Shown here piece after piece: positions 18,501 to 26,435 of a DNA stretch of 40,613 nucleotides. Source of the DNA: a virus; IMG/VR virus record IMGVR_UViG_3300034095_000282, positions 1-40,613 of that record; one strand, given 5' to 3'. The translations under genes were made by a program, and so were the position numbers. Under the pieces are notes generated by a model. The model was not told the DNA's origin and did no database searches. It saw only the letters and a list, made by a program, of their open reading frames with translations. How positions within the stretch are numbered: position 1 is the first letter of the stretch; the number at the start of each line of letters is the position of its first letter.

Positions 18501-21500
18501 CAAATGGTATTGAACTAACTAAAGAAGGAGCTGATTTCTTATTTGGAAAGTCTCAAACTGCTTACAAAAGACAGATAGAGCAACTTACTGGTGTATCTAG
18601 AAAGCCTTCTGTAGGACAAGCTAGACAGCAAAAAGTAATAAATAAAGCATATTCAGTTGGTGTTGCTACTCAAAAAGTTGAGACAGAAGCTCAGAAACAA
18701 AAGACTAAAGCTGAGAAAATAAAATTAAGAGAAGAAAAAGCTAAAGCTAAATTAGAAATAGCTGAATTAAAGAAGCAATTCGATGACGTAATGTCTTCTA
18801 TGAAAACTGTAGAAGATGTGATTAAAAAAGAAGAATTAAAAAAACAAGCTGAAGGATTTAAACAAAAAATAGCTGAAGTTAAAGAAAAAGCAAAATTAAA
18901 ATTAGAAGAAGTTAAATCTGAAGTAAAAGAACTTAAAGATAAAGTAAAGGATATATTTAGTGCATCAATAGAAGCTGTAAAACAAGTTAAAAATAGAGCT
19001 GACAAAAACAACAAAGTTAGATTTGAAGTTGGAGGAGCTATTAAGTCTTTAGCAAATAAAGGTAAACTAACTCAAAGACAGGCTTCTGACATAGCTAAAA
19101 AATTATCTGAATTAAATGTTGAGAGTGAACAAGACATCAGAGACTTTATTGACTACGTTGACAATGTATTCTTAAAGTCAGATAAGTATGCTAAAATAGA
19201 TGAGTCAGATAAACTATCTAAGAAATTAAAGGCTTTAACTAAAGACAAATCAAAAGATAATAAAGTTGCAGCTGTAGCTAGAAAATTAGCCGCTATAGAC
19301 CCTTCAAGAGTTAAGGATATAGATAAGCATATCCAAGTATTAAATGATGCTATAAACGGATTAAAAGGAACTACTATAGAAACTAAAGCTGGAGACAAGA
19401 CTATTGTTGGTAGAAAACCAATGAGTATCGAAGAAATATCTAAATACATAGATGAACAAGCGGCTTATGAGTTTGAAGAAGCTAAGAAAGAGTACAAGGA
19501 AGTATTTGGTTTTGAACCTGAAGATTACCTTGATGCTTCTTATGTAAAACAAAAAATAGCTGAGATGCGTTCTGCTAGAAGTATATATAAAAAACTTACT
19601 GGTAAAGACGCAGGTAATATGAGTCTTGAGGAAATATCTGAGAAAATATTTGAAGAATCAGAGAACGAAACTGTAGAAGATAAATTTACTGAAGACTACC
19701 AAAAAGTAGCTGAAATTATGCTAAATGATTCTAAAGCATCTGCTAATGAAGTATTAAGCAGTGGTGTTAATCCTTTAACTGGAGAACCTCTTAGTCAAAG
19801 AGTTATTGATATAGTTAATTCAGTAATTGGTTTTCAAGTAAAAGAGTTGTCTACTAAAGAAATGGTTAACTTAATTAATAGGCTAGATAACTTTTCTAAG
19901 AATGGTGTTGTTGGTGGAATGGGAGATATTGCATCTAAGATTAATGGAAATAAAATGGCTACTAAGTTTAAAGCCACTAATAAAGTAGCTAAAGTATTTA
20001 AAAGATATTTTTCTCCTGCTTTAGGAAATGCAATAGGAAGATACTTAACTAATCCTAGATTTATAATTGATGAGATATTCTTAGGTAGAGAGTCTGGAGA
20101 GAAGTTCTGGAAAGCATCTGGTATTAGAGGATTTCAGAATGGTAAAGCTAAAGCTATTAAAAAAGCAAGTGTAGTTCTTGATGCTTTTGAAAAGTTCAAT
20201 GACAATAAAACTTTCATGGACATTGAGAATGTTTACGAAAGAGCTATGTGGGCTCACATAAGCAGAGAAGTTGGAAACAACATAGTTGAAAAAGAAAACA
20301 ACTTTTCCAAAGTAAAAGATTGGATGAAACAATCTTATGAAAACTTAATGAATAGTAAGGATTCTAAAGACGTTAAAAAAGGTGAGTACTATAAGAAAGT
20401 TTACGACAAAATACTAGATGAATCTAACTCTATAGATGATGTCAGAACAAAAGTAAGTGACGTGAACTTAGAGTCTGTAGATGTTTACAAAAAAGCATTT
20501 AGTGAAGAGTATTCTACTACTAAGTTTACAATGGATGCTTATTTCAATAAAGACTTTAGACAAGATGATGGATACGCTATGCCAGTTAGATTTGGAAATG
20601 TTGATATTACTAAATCTACCGATGTGACAGATACTTATTTTGGAAGTAATAAGAAGGTTACTCTTAGAAAGAAAGCAGGTTCTATGAACGAAGACAAGAG
20701 GTCTAGTGATTTAGGAAAAAAATATATAGACTTAGACTTTGATAGAATTGCACATCAAGAGTTTGAGAAAGTATCTATTGCTAACGAAACTATTCCTTTT
20801 GCTGTTCAGTACCAAGCATTCAAAACCACTAAAGACTTTGGAGATATAATTGAAGATGATGGAACTAGAGACTTAATAAAAACAGCATTAGACAATTATA
20901 TAATAACATCTCAAGGAGTAAATGTTGATAAATTCGAGAGAGAATGGCAAAAACTAAGCAGTTTTCTTGGGAAAGGAAGTAAATTAGCTGTATCTCAATC
21001 GCTTGTTGGTATTAGTCAACTTGCTAAACAGACAGTTCCAATGTTACCAAGTACATTTATAAATTCTGGTAAATTTGATTTTACTCTAATAGGAAATGAA
21101 AATTACGCAAACTTCTTAGCCAATAGCGGAAGAAGTACTGCTATGAGAGGTTTAGGTTCTTTAATATCTTTTGATGCAGCAGCAGAGGCTTTAAAAGCAA
21201 ATAAAAAAGGAGCTATAGATGCGTTCTTTCAAAAGATTTCAAAAGGTAAAGATAAAGCTATAGAATTTACTGTAAAGAAACCAGATGTTTTTATTGCGGA
21301 TATTTCTTGGGGTACTTATTATCAACAAAAAGTTGGTCCTATATCTGATTGGAGCAAACATAAAATAGATGCAGATGCTGCTGATTACGCAGACTCAATG
21401 GTAGATGCAGATCAAGGTGCTTCAGACCCTGATTTAGTTGGTGAAGTATTTAGAAAAAGTGGTGTCTCAGGAGGTTTATTAAAAATGGCTCTTCCATTTG

Positions 21501-22297
21501 CTAGATTTGCTATAAACACAAAAGCTAACTTACATAAGAATTTAGTAATAGCTTTCAGTAGACAGACTAGTAATCAAGAAAGAGTAGAGGCATTTAGAGG
21601 GGTTAGTGCTACTATGGCTCAATTAATTGCATTTAAGGCTTTATCTCAATTTATAGTATTTGGAATAACAGAAGCTGCAAAAGCATCTTTCGGAGAAGAT
21701 GATGAAGATGAGTTAAATGATGGCATTAGTCAAATGATGAAGGATAAAGAGACTTCTCAAATGTATTTAGAGTTAATTGGAAGACCACTTATAGATGCGT
21801 TCTCTCCAGTTCCTGCGACAGATGAGCTTGTTGCTAAGTTAATTAACTATGCTTCTGGATTAATAAATGAAGATGTTCCTGAAGGAATGAGAGCTGAGTT
21901 ATTTGAATCGAAAAACAATACCACATGGGGAAGTAATCTTGGTTTAATATCTATAAGTATTGATAATATACTAAAGGCTCACAAAGCAGCAATGACCGCA
22001 AAAACAGGTGTTATTAAAGGTAAAGGTATTCAGACCGTAACTGCTCAGGATTACGCATCTCCATTGTTAGGAGTGCTTATACTATCTGCATTAACTGGAA
22101 TTGGTCTTACAGAATTTACTTCTTATGCAAGAAAGTCTATAAATATGGAGGCTGGAAGTAAAAGAGAAATTAAGAGAGCTGTTGCTAAAGGAACTAAGTT
22201 TAGAAACTATGTTGAAGAAGAAAAAGCTAAAGCTAAAGAAGAGAAAAAAGAATCAGTTGGAAAAGTAAAAGCATTCTTAAGAAAGTATGGTTTATAA
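15557..22297 (+). CDS. Giant internal virion protein, 2246 aa
   Basis: The largest gene of the window. The N terminus carries two copies of a short unit (DYSVGTYDEFKNKL at about 16-29 and EYSLGSYEEFESKI at about 48-61). After a linker come hydrophobic helices at about 300-400 (e.g. LPLMAAAMFTGGTSAALGTI), then low-complexity acidic linkers with repeated KPTETK, a Lys/Glu coiled coil at about 1035-1150, and a long helical C-terminal half with an FGKF/RYLTNPRFIIDEIF-like region near 1500 and further hydrophobic helices near 2020-2190. No RNA polymerase, lysozyme or protease motif is evident. Such proteins are packed in the head and ejected with the DNA; C-terminal parts also recall large 'polyvalent' phage proteins. 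The specific role is unknown. Confidence 0.7.
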   Translation: MLQPTQDKIKLLYDAVSKDYSVGTYDEFKNKLQSPEKRKSFYEGVGKEYSLGSYEEFESKISPQKKNQVGSVTSKETPSVSSSKVQPITSLATEKTQAVKASDGSVGGKIKTFTGFSKEEQAQMQKPESVVKSEQKQPLKLVNKAPLYAKQLKLQRELSTAVVTPENQDEIQQKTDELSKIKSEATKQTKKEPDFVDSLVSNLDVGLFSLAKAAVKDAPEMAWDLTTTIGATAADILGDETLAVMTKYKADDVANILGLRNIPAEQLQANINRSNSIIQEYNNKNGVDPLNAISNGNYLGAAKMITGSTMQSLPLMAAAMFTGGTSAALGTISAASGAMKYGELKDEQPEMSTEKKLASAIASGVLEGFVGKFFSGASGAVAKKILADKGVEEGAKIISKGFKSMAMNAIEKNPVIGLVGEVTEESGVEFGNQTIEIANGTRQSYDFKKIANAGISATGMGTANTVFVYGAKGYIKASDYKKVKTANKEISRLTSELSNPNLTESDKGLLSQRIDRLITDNKKVVEDGLEKIKALPNQVKTEVLEINNSLDELKSKVIDLEDNFVLSKETKVAMIEEIKSEAKALTDRKLKIIEGTYIYDDFNKLSDTEKIDRKDKAGIELLNEAKAKGEEKASFDDAQITKKAVENYGNERKQQSDREAANQEKPTGDQTTTESSQPTGEGETGVRGVQEKVDKTYYYNTDPKRGPVESAPETLPEGYSSAKAVSNSAELDFWKNQKSVESLRKDEQQELLDAIPNASNALTDGKVDKDKLTTPEEKAKFEEIYDKYDKLITPLLEVTKPTETKVTAAEKPIETNDFNLKLPDNKDNIVVADSSNGFILIDSDTKQPIEVFNDNAGNENVGLSKPYNTQEEAQARIEELKTKPTETKETTDVVSEPIELAVPKSEVNPEEKARQTLVDKTKNAEQELKDAWKNLGNLGAAYDPKVQAEKQVAMNKAIIKYVVNKIALGAYDVNAFVKDMASNGIELTKEGADFLFGKSQTAYKRQIEQLTGVSRKPSVGQARQQKVINKAYSVGVATQKVETEAQKQKTKAEKIKLREEKAKAKLEIAELKKQFDDVMSSMKTVEDVIKKEELKKQAEGFKQKIAEVKEKAKLKLEEVKSEVKELKDKVKDIFSASIEAVKQVKNRADKNNKVRFEVGGAIKSLANKGKLTQRQASDIAKKLSELNVESEQDIRDFIDYVDNVFLKSDKYAKIDESDKLSKKLKALTKDKSKDNKVAAVARKLAAIDPSRVKDIDKHIQVLNDAINGLKGTTIETKAGDKTIVGRKPMSIEEISKYIDEQAAYEFEEAKKEYKEVFGFEPEDYLDASYVKQKIAEMRSARSIYKKLTGKDAGNMSLEEISEKIFEESENETVEDKFTEDYQKVAEIMLNDSKASANEVLSSGVNPLTGEPLSQRVIDIVNSVIGFQVKELSTKEMVNLINRLDNFSKNGVVGGMGDIASKINGNKMATKFKATNKVAKVFKRYFSPALGNAIGRYLTNPRFIIDEIFLGRESGEKFWKASGIRGFQNGKAKAIKKASVVLDAFEKFNDNKTFMDIENVYERAMWAHISREVGNNIVEKENNFSKVKDWMKQSYENLMNSKDSKDVKKGEYYKKVYDKILDESNSIDDVRTKVSDVNLESVDVYKKAFSEEYSTTKFTMDAYFNKDFRQDDGYAMPVRFGNVDITKSTDVTDTYFGSNKKVTLRKKAGSMNEDKRSSDLGKKYIDLDFDRIAHQEFEKVSIANETIPFAVQYQAFKTTKDFGDIIEDDGTRDLIKTALDNYIITSQGVNVDKFEREWQKLSSFLGKGSKLAVSQSLVGISQLAKQTVPMLPSTFINSGKFDFTLIGNENYANFLANSGRSTAMRGLGSLISFDAAAEALKANKKGAIDAFFQKISKGKDKAIEFTVKKPDVFIADISWGTYYQQKVGPISDWSKHKIDADAADYADSMVDADQGASDPDLVGEVFRKSGVSGGLLKMALPFARFAINTKANLHKNLVIAFSRQTSNQERVEAFRGVSATMAQLIAFKALSQFIVFGITEAAKASFGEDDEDELNDGISQMMKDKETSQMYLELIGRPLIDAFSPVPATDELVAKLINYASGLINEDVPEGMRAELFESKNNTTWGSNLGLISISIDNILKAHKAAMTAKTGVIKGKGIQTVTAQDYASPLLGVLILSALTGIGLTEFTSYARKSINMEAGSKREIKRAVAKGTKFRNYVEEEKAKAKEEKKESVGKVKAFLRKYGL

Positions 22298-22305
22298 AAA
22301 AATAG

Positions 22306-22326
22306 AGAGGGGCTAACAACCCCTCT
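22306..22326. terminator. Bidirectional intrinsic terminator between convergent gene blocks
   Basis: AGAGGGG (22306-22312) pairs with CCCCTCT (22320-22326) around a 7-base loop. A T-rich run follows on the plus strand, and an A-run precedes it (22297-22302) that becomes a T-run on the minus strand. It ends both the virion transcript and the early/replication transcript. Confidence 0.85.
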
Positions 22327-22335
22327 TTACTTAAA

Positions 22336-22740
22336 TTAAATCCAAGATTTCTTTTTCTTAGGAAAATCAATAAGGTGGTTGAGACTAACTGGGATAAAAC
22401 CTTTAGGCTTAATCACTTTTCCATTTTTATCCTTAACTACTTTTCCATCTTCTCCAACTTTAGTCATATTATTCTCGTGAACTAATAAGAAAGCCTCTTC
22501 CACTGAGTCTTGAAGACCACATTCATTAACTCCTCCTTTTAGGATATAGTCAATATCTACAAAAGCATCTAATACTTCTACTAGATCATTAGCTTTAAAA
22601 GCATCCTCTAATTCCTTAACCTCTTCTTTAAGAAGTTCAATTCTAAGTTTCATTGCTTCTTTGCTTGGCAGAGTTGGTTTCTCATTTAATTCTTGACCAC
22701 AAGCTGATTGGAATCCTCTTACTAGAGATAGTTTATTCAT
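22336..22740 (-). CDS. MazG-like nucleotide pyrophosphohydrolase
   Basis: 134 aa all-helical protein with the MazG/HisE-type metal-binding pattern: ELLKEEVKELEDAF at about 35-48 and EVLDAFVDIDYIL at about 55-67, giving the two acidic clusters (Glu39/Glu40/Glu43 and Asp58/Asp62) that hold Mg2+ in this superfamily. These enzymes hydrolyse NTPs or dNTPs to monophosphate and pyrophosphate. In phages they may adjust nucleotide pools or alarmones. It is the last gene of the minus-strand block and follows the structured RNA region. The substrate cannot be told from sequence. Confidence 0.75.
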   Translation of the reverse strand: MNKLSLVRGFQSACGQELNEKPTLPSKEAMKLRIELLKEEVKELEDAFKANDLVEVLDAFVDIDYILKGGVNECGLQDSVEEAFLLVHENNMTKVGEDGKVVKDKNGKVIKPKGFIPVSLNHLIDFPKKKKSWI

Positions 22741-22765
22741 TATGTATTTGGTTTTAATTATTAGT

Positions 22766-22905
22766 AATGAAGATGGGATTCGAACCCATACGAACGCAAT
22801 TTTGGATTGACCTGTGCGTTATCTACAAACGAATAACATAGGCTGTGTTCTGCTCATAGCGTCTACCACGTCAGGGAGATACCCCTAACCTTCCGCCACT
22901 TCATT
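22766..22905 (-). tRNA. tRNA-like element with interrupted core (possibly Leu-derived)
   Basis: Read on the minus strand, AATGAAG and CTTCATT form a perfect 7-bp acceptor stem. Just inside the 3' arm is a textbook T arm: ATGGG-TTCGAAT-CCCAT (22773-22789). After the 5' arm come TG, GCGGAA and later GGTAGACGC, the A-box/D-arm signature of bacterial tRNA-Leu. The D loop, however, holds a hairpin (GTTAGGG pairing CCCTGAC, 6-base loop). Between D and T arms there are 69 nt, about twice the Leu length, with hairpins GTTAT/ATAAC and AACGCA/TGCGTT and no clear 7-base anticodon loop. So I cannot give an anticodon. It is either a tRNA with insertions, a decayed tRNA or a tRNA-like RNA of another kind. 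No CCA is encoded. Confidence 0.5.
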
Positions 22906-23052
22906 ATATCCCTCGGTTGAGGGCACTTATCATGGTCCGAGGTAGCGTGTTCAAGTCAAATGACTGAACCTCGTATGTTAAATATTGTTTAGAAACCCCT
23001 CTCTTATAGCTTACCGAGTTATCAGTTACGGAGCTTGTATAAGAGTAGGGTT
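22906..23052 (-). ncRNA. Hairpin array upstream of the tRNA-like element
   Basis: No ORF covers this stretch. It contains three strong inverted repeats: CCCTC/GAGGG with a 4-base loop (22910-22923); CGAGG…CCTCG enclosing GTTCA/TGAAC and GTC/GAC (22938-22973); and a long one, AACCC and CTCTTATA pairing with TATAAGAG and GGGTT across one 2-base mismatch (22994-23052), with inner AGCT/AGCT and CCG/CGG stems. None is followed by a proper T-run on either strand, so they are not ordinary terminators. With the tRNA-like element they span 22766-23052. A structured RNA made from the phoH transcript is the simplest reading; the strand is inferred from the flanking genes. Confidence 0.5.
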
Positions 23053-23136
23053 ACTATTTATACTTATTTTAAAAATGCGTTCTATTGAAATTGGAAGTTA
23101 GTGCGCCTATACCTTATTCATCAAAGATAACAATTA

Positions 23137-23784
23137 TTACTTATATTCAAAATCAAGTATCTTACCTACAATATCAGATCTATGATTGGTTTTTAATTTT
23201 ATCCATTTGATTTCCTCAATCTTCTTAGACAACTCAATCACATAAGATAAACCATTGTATTCATCTCTAATATCCTTCTGTTCGTTATCTCCGTTGATGA
23301 TAATTTTACCAGTCTTACCTAGTCTAGTCAAGATAGCTAACATTTCTGCTTTAGTAAGGTTTTGAGCTTCTTCTACAACAAGAACATCATCAACTGTCTT
23401 ACCTCTAATAAACTGCACTGGAAGTGCTTTTATCTTATCTGTTTTGACTAAGTCTAATATCTTAACCTTATCATAGCACTTAATTAAGTTCTCTTGAAAA
23501 GCCTCTAAATATGGGTCAAACTTATCTTTCATATCTCCTGGAAGAAAACCTAATGAAGCACCAACTTCAACAGCAGCTCTAGTAACTAAAATATGTTCAC
23601 ATTGTTTCTTCATCAAGAAATCCAATGCTGTTTGAGCACATATCAATGACTTTCCGCTTCCTGCTCTACCAGTAACAACAACAATCTGATTATCAATTAT
23701 TAATTGCTTGGCTTCTTTTTGCTCTTCATTTAGTGTAACCTGATATTTAATATCAGACTTCCTAACTCTATTTGGTTCTTTCAT
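23137..23784 (-). CDS. phoH: PhoH-like ATPase
   Basis: 215 aa, the compact phage form of PhoH, an SF1-helicase-like P-loop ATPase. Walker A is GRAGSGKS at 39-46, the Walker B region is VVEEAQNLT (about 136-144) with Glu instead of the usual Asp before EAQN, then INGDNEQKD (sensor-like) and NHRSDIVGKIL near the C terminus. The early VTLNEEQKEAKQ segment is the Q-motif-like entry. PhoH homologues are frequent in phages and may act in RNA or DNA metabolism; the exact role is unsettled. It follows the zinc-ribbon gene with a 17-base overlap and precedes the structured 396-nt gap. Confidence 0.9.
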   Translation of the reverse strand: MKEPNRVRKSDIKYQVTLNEEQKEAKQLIIDNQIVVVTGRAGSGKSLICAQTALDFLMKKQCEHILVTRAAVEVGASLGFLPGDMKDKFDPYLEAFQENLIKCYDKVKILDLVKTDKIKALPVQFIRGKTVDDVLVVEEAQNLTKAEMLAILTRLGKTGKIIINGDNEQKDIRDEYNGLSYVIELSKKIEEIKWIKLKTNHRSDIVGKILDFEYK

Positions 23785-24160
23785 CTTTATTTATTTTACG
23801 ATATTCAATTTCTTTCTTCATTAGATTTATATGCCATTCTGGTCCACCATAATCCAGCACAGCCTCTAACCAATCATCATCCATATCTTTTAGCTTTACC
23901 CAATTTAGTGGTTGGTCTCCATTAAGACCTCTACCACCTCTCTCAGCATATTCTCTAATCATTTCAAATGGGTCATCATCATACACAGCAAATATCTTTA
24001 TTTTGCTCATATCTACAGCTCCGTATCTTAAATAAGCAGTACCTCCATCAACCATAGCTTTGTTAGGACAAGAACAAGTCTTGTAGTCATGTCTATGATG
24101 ACTTACAATTACCTCGTTACATTCCATACAAGTAACCTGATTGTAAACTATTTGTTTCAT
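23768..24160 (-). CDS. Zinc-ribbon-like phage protein, 130 aa
   Basis: The N terminus has CMEC (15-18) and CSC (33-35) with intervening SHHRHD, a likely zinc-binding site; then a segment that would suit a small DNA- or protein-binding fold (GRGLNGDQPLNWVKLKDM) and a charged terminal helix. I recall this as a conserved hypothetical of many phages, without known function. It overlaps the metallophosphoesterase gene by 4 bases upstream and phoH by 17 bases downstream, so the three are translated together. Confidence 0.75.
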   Translation of the reverse strand: MKQIVYNQVTCMECNEVIVSHHRHDYKTCSCPNKAMVDGGTAYLRYGAVDMSKIKIFAVYDDDPFEMIREYAERGGRGLNGDQPLNWVKLKDMDDDWLEAVLDYGGPEWHINLMKKEIEYRKINKDERTK

Positions 24161-25749
24161 AGTGTGGTGTATTTATTATTAATGATATTTATATGTTGGT
24201 ATTTACCATTTGGATAAACAGCTATGTTTGTATTCATCCAACTTGATGCTCCAGAATTATACCCAACTCTTAAGTGAGTTAATGTTCCAACTGATGAATG
24301 ACCATCAACTCTAATTGGAGAGTGGCTATGTCCAGTTATTATTCTTGTGTTTAACTCTTTAAACTGATTAGAACCTCCTCTGCTTCCATTTGCACCAATA
24401 TGACCATGTTGACCACATTCTATACCGCCTACAACATAACTATCGTTTAAACCTAAGCAAAATACGTTTTCAACACCACAAGCCTCTAAGTACAAATCTA
24501 AAACTCCCTTATCATTTTTAGAGTCTGCCAATAGATTAGCTAACTTTAAGTAAGCCATCTTGTTATTTGATTTTCTCCAATCAACATCATTCAACCATCT
24601 ATCTAAGAATACATCGTGATTACTCTTAACTACTGTAAAGTAGTAATCGTGGTATTCATTAAAGAAATCTAATACACTATGAAGTTCTTTAAACAGATCA
24701 TCGCTACCATCTTCCTCTCTCTTCATTAATACGAATGGATTGTTTCTCTCGTGATGTGATATACTATGACCATTAAATACATCGTGAAGTATAATGTCTT
24801 TACAATTCAATTTCTCAGCAAGATTAAATGATGTGGTTAAAACCTCTTCGTTGGTCTCCCCTAAGTGTAAATCTCCGAATACTATGTGATCTGCTCCACT
24901 ATGATAAGACACTCCTTCTTCATCAACAAATAAATCTAAGTCATAAAAACTACCATCATCAGATGCGGTAACTTGTCTAACGTGGAAATCATCTCCATCT
25001 AATTCAACAATAACAAAACCAAGTGAATGATGAAACGCTCCCTTAGCACCAACCTTTGTATCGGTGTAATTCTCTACTGATACAGCACCAGTGGTAAGTA
25101 GTAATTTATGTGGGTAGCCATCTAATATAGGAAGAGACTTCATGTGAACTCTTGGGTGTCCTAATATGCAACTCTCAAGACCAGTTATTCCATTTAATCC
25201 TGATAGAGGTGTTGAAGCAGTAGGCTGTACTTTAATATCTGACAATATGCACAAGTGTTTATGGATGTTGTGTCTATTAGCATCAGCGTATTGTATTACT
25301 CTCTTGTTCCAGAAAGTCTCTATATCTTCCTCTTTCTTTTCTATATTCTTAGATGTTGAGAGTGAATTTGGATTTCTATATCTTCCAAGTATAACGTGAA
25401 TAGAAGCATCTATAGTCTTGGCGTATGACTCTATGTTAGATAAGAATTGTTCGTGTATATCGGTTTCGTTTTGACACCAAGTAATTATAAATCTATTCTT
25501 GGTTTTATCAAACTCTCTCTCTTTTGCTTTCTTGAACTCATCAGAATCCTCTACATTTTGCTCACTGCAATCTGTAATTCCCTTAACCTCAAGTGATTTA
25601 GACGTAACTCTTCTTACTGTGTCATCGTATTCAAAACCAAACTTATCACATGCTGTTTTAGATGCTTGTGTAATATTAGTTCCATTTGATACTAAATCTA
25701 TTACAAAGTCTCTAAATTCCTTTGTGTATTTTCGCTTCTCTTTCTTCAT
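24157..25749 (-). CDS. Metallophosphoesterase, phage T5 A1-like
   Basis: 530 aa. Residues 7-52 look like a helix-turn-helix (YTKEFRDFVIDLVSNGTNIT then QASKTACDKFG). A calcineurin-like metallophosphoesterase domain fills 285-510: FGDLHLGE with the DxH pair (293-295), KSNHD (375-379, the GNHD-type motif), GQHGHIG (446-452) and GHSHSP (473-478, the GHxH-type motif). These residues bind two metal ions in such phosphodiesterases/nucleases. The layout and the GRYRNP segment (122-127) resemble A1 of phage T5, needed for host DNA degradation and second-step DNA transfer; that link is from memory. DNA cleavage is therefore a reasonable guess. Confidence 0.75.
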   Translation of the reverse strand: MKKEKRKYTKEFRDFVIDLVSNGTNITQASKTACDKFGFEYDDTVRRVTSKSLEVKGITDCSEQNVEDSDEFKKAKEREFDKTKNRFIITWCQNETDIHEQFLSNIESYAKTIDASIHVILGRYRNPNSLSTSKNIEKKEEDIETFWNKRVIQYADANRHNIHKHLCILSDIKVQPTASTPLSGLNGITGLESCILGHPRVHMKSLPILDGYPHKLLLTTGAVSVENYTDTKVGAKGAFHHSLGFVIVELDGDDFHVRQVTASDDGSFYDLDLFVDEEGVSYHSGADHIVFGDLHLGETNEEVLTTSFNLAEKLNCKDIILHDVFNGHSISHHERNNPFVLMKREEDGSDDLFKELHSVLDFFNEYHDYYFTVVKSNHDVFLDRWLNDVDWRKSNNKMAYLKLANLLADSKNDKGVLDLYLEACGVENVFCLGLNDSYVVGGIECGQHGHIGANGSRGGSNQFKELNTRIITGHSHSPIRVDGHSSVGTLTHLRVGYNSGASSWMNTNIAVYPNGKYQHINIINNKYTTL

Positions 25750-25960
25750 CAGTTAATTTTAATTGAATTGATTTTGATTTTATTTCCTCTGAAAGCTGTA
25801 TTAATTTGTCGCAGTACAGCTCTATGAATATTGTGGAGTTGCCATCCATCATTGATTCGTATAATGAATCTGATATGTCATTTAGTTTTTTAGTGTAACG
25901 ATACACTTTTTCTGTCCTCTTGTTATTTAAGAGAAAATTATTTACTTGTCTTGGAGTCAT
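25712..25960 (-). CDS. Hypothetical helical protein, 82 aa
   Basis: Unrecognised. Mostly helical, Lys/Glu/Ser-rich, with an N-terminal TPRQVNNFLLNNKR segment that could be a small DNA-binding helix pair. It overlaps the nuclease gene upstream by 23 bases and the metallophosphoesterase gene downstream by 38 bases. Such a size and position would fit a small terminase-subunit or regulator-like protein, but no motif supports either. Confidence 0.6.
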   Translation of the reverse strand: MTPRQVNNFLLNNKRTEKVYRYTKKLNDISDSLYESMMDGNSTIFIELYCDKLIQLSEEIKSKSIQLKLTDEEREAKIHKGI

Positions 25961-26414
25961 TATTGGTTTTATTTAAGATTAGTTGTATTACTTTATCGCA
26001 TTCTAGTTGAGTCTGTGGCATATATAATGAGTGTTTAAAGTTGTTGTCGTTTAGATACTTCTTAAACATTTTAAATCTAAGATTAAATGATTCGGTTCTT
26101 AAACCTTTGGTCTCTATTATGAAACCAGGTCCAATAAAGTCTGGAGTGTATTTTATTTCAAGAACTTTTTTATTGAATCCCCTATCTATTAAATCTCCAG
26201 TACCATTACTCTTTCTTTCAAATGATTCATTTTTAAATACGAAGCTATCTAAAACGACAAAGGATACCTCTTCATAAGAAAATGGTATCCCAGCTTTTTT
26301 TAGTGCAACATACATGTATGCTTCTAATCTACTCTTCAGTTTAATTCCGTCTACAACTTGCTCTTTAGCATTTATTAATTTCTTTCCGCTACCCTTCTTC
26401 CTGTATGCTACCAT
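25938..26414 (-). CDS. PD-(D/E)XK endonuclease, DUF1064/resolvase-like
   Basis: 158 aa. The order of residues is that of small phage PD-(D/E)XK nucleases: KSRLEAYMY (Glu31 in the first helix), KAGIPFSYEE, then YTPDF (Asp92) and IIETKG (Glu101-x-Lys103). Members of this group include T7 endonuclease I-like and DUF1064 proteins, which cleave branched DNA or act in recombination and packaging. The basic N terminus (AYRKKGSGKK) suits nucleic-acid binding. A -7 promoter box lies 22 bases upstream, so it may head the operon that ends with the MazG-like gene. Confidence 0.75.
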   Translation of the reverse strand: MVAYRKKGSGKKLINAKEQVVDGIKLKSRLEAYMYVALKKAGIPFSYEEVSFVVLDSFVFKNESFERKSNGTGDLIDRGFNKKVLEIKYTPDFIGPGFIIETKGLRTESFNLRFKMFKKYLNDNNFKHSLYMPQTQLECDKVIQLILNKTNNDSKTSK

Positions 26415-26435
26415 AATTTTTGTATATTACGGTAT

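Noticed and set aside
15557-22297. Virion RNA polymerase, as found in crAss-like phages
   Set aside because: I see no DxDGD-type catalytic motif anywhere in the 2246-aa protein, and much of it is coiled coil or hydrophobic helix.
22766-22905. tmRNA or group I intron in the tRNA-like region
   Set aside because: 140 nt is far too short for a tmRNA with a tag frame, and I see none of the conserved core sequences of group I introns.
22994-23052. Long hairpin as an intrinsic terminator of phoH
   Set aside because: The stem is strong but has a large internal loop and no T-run on either strand, and the downstream region continues with structured RNA.
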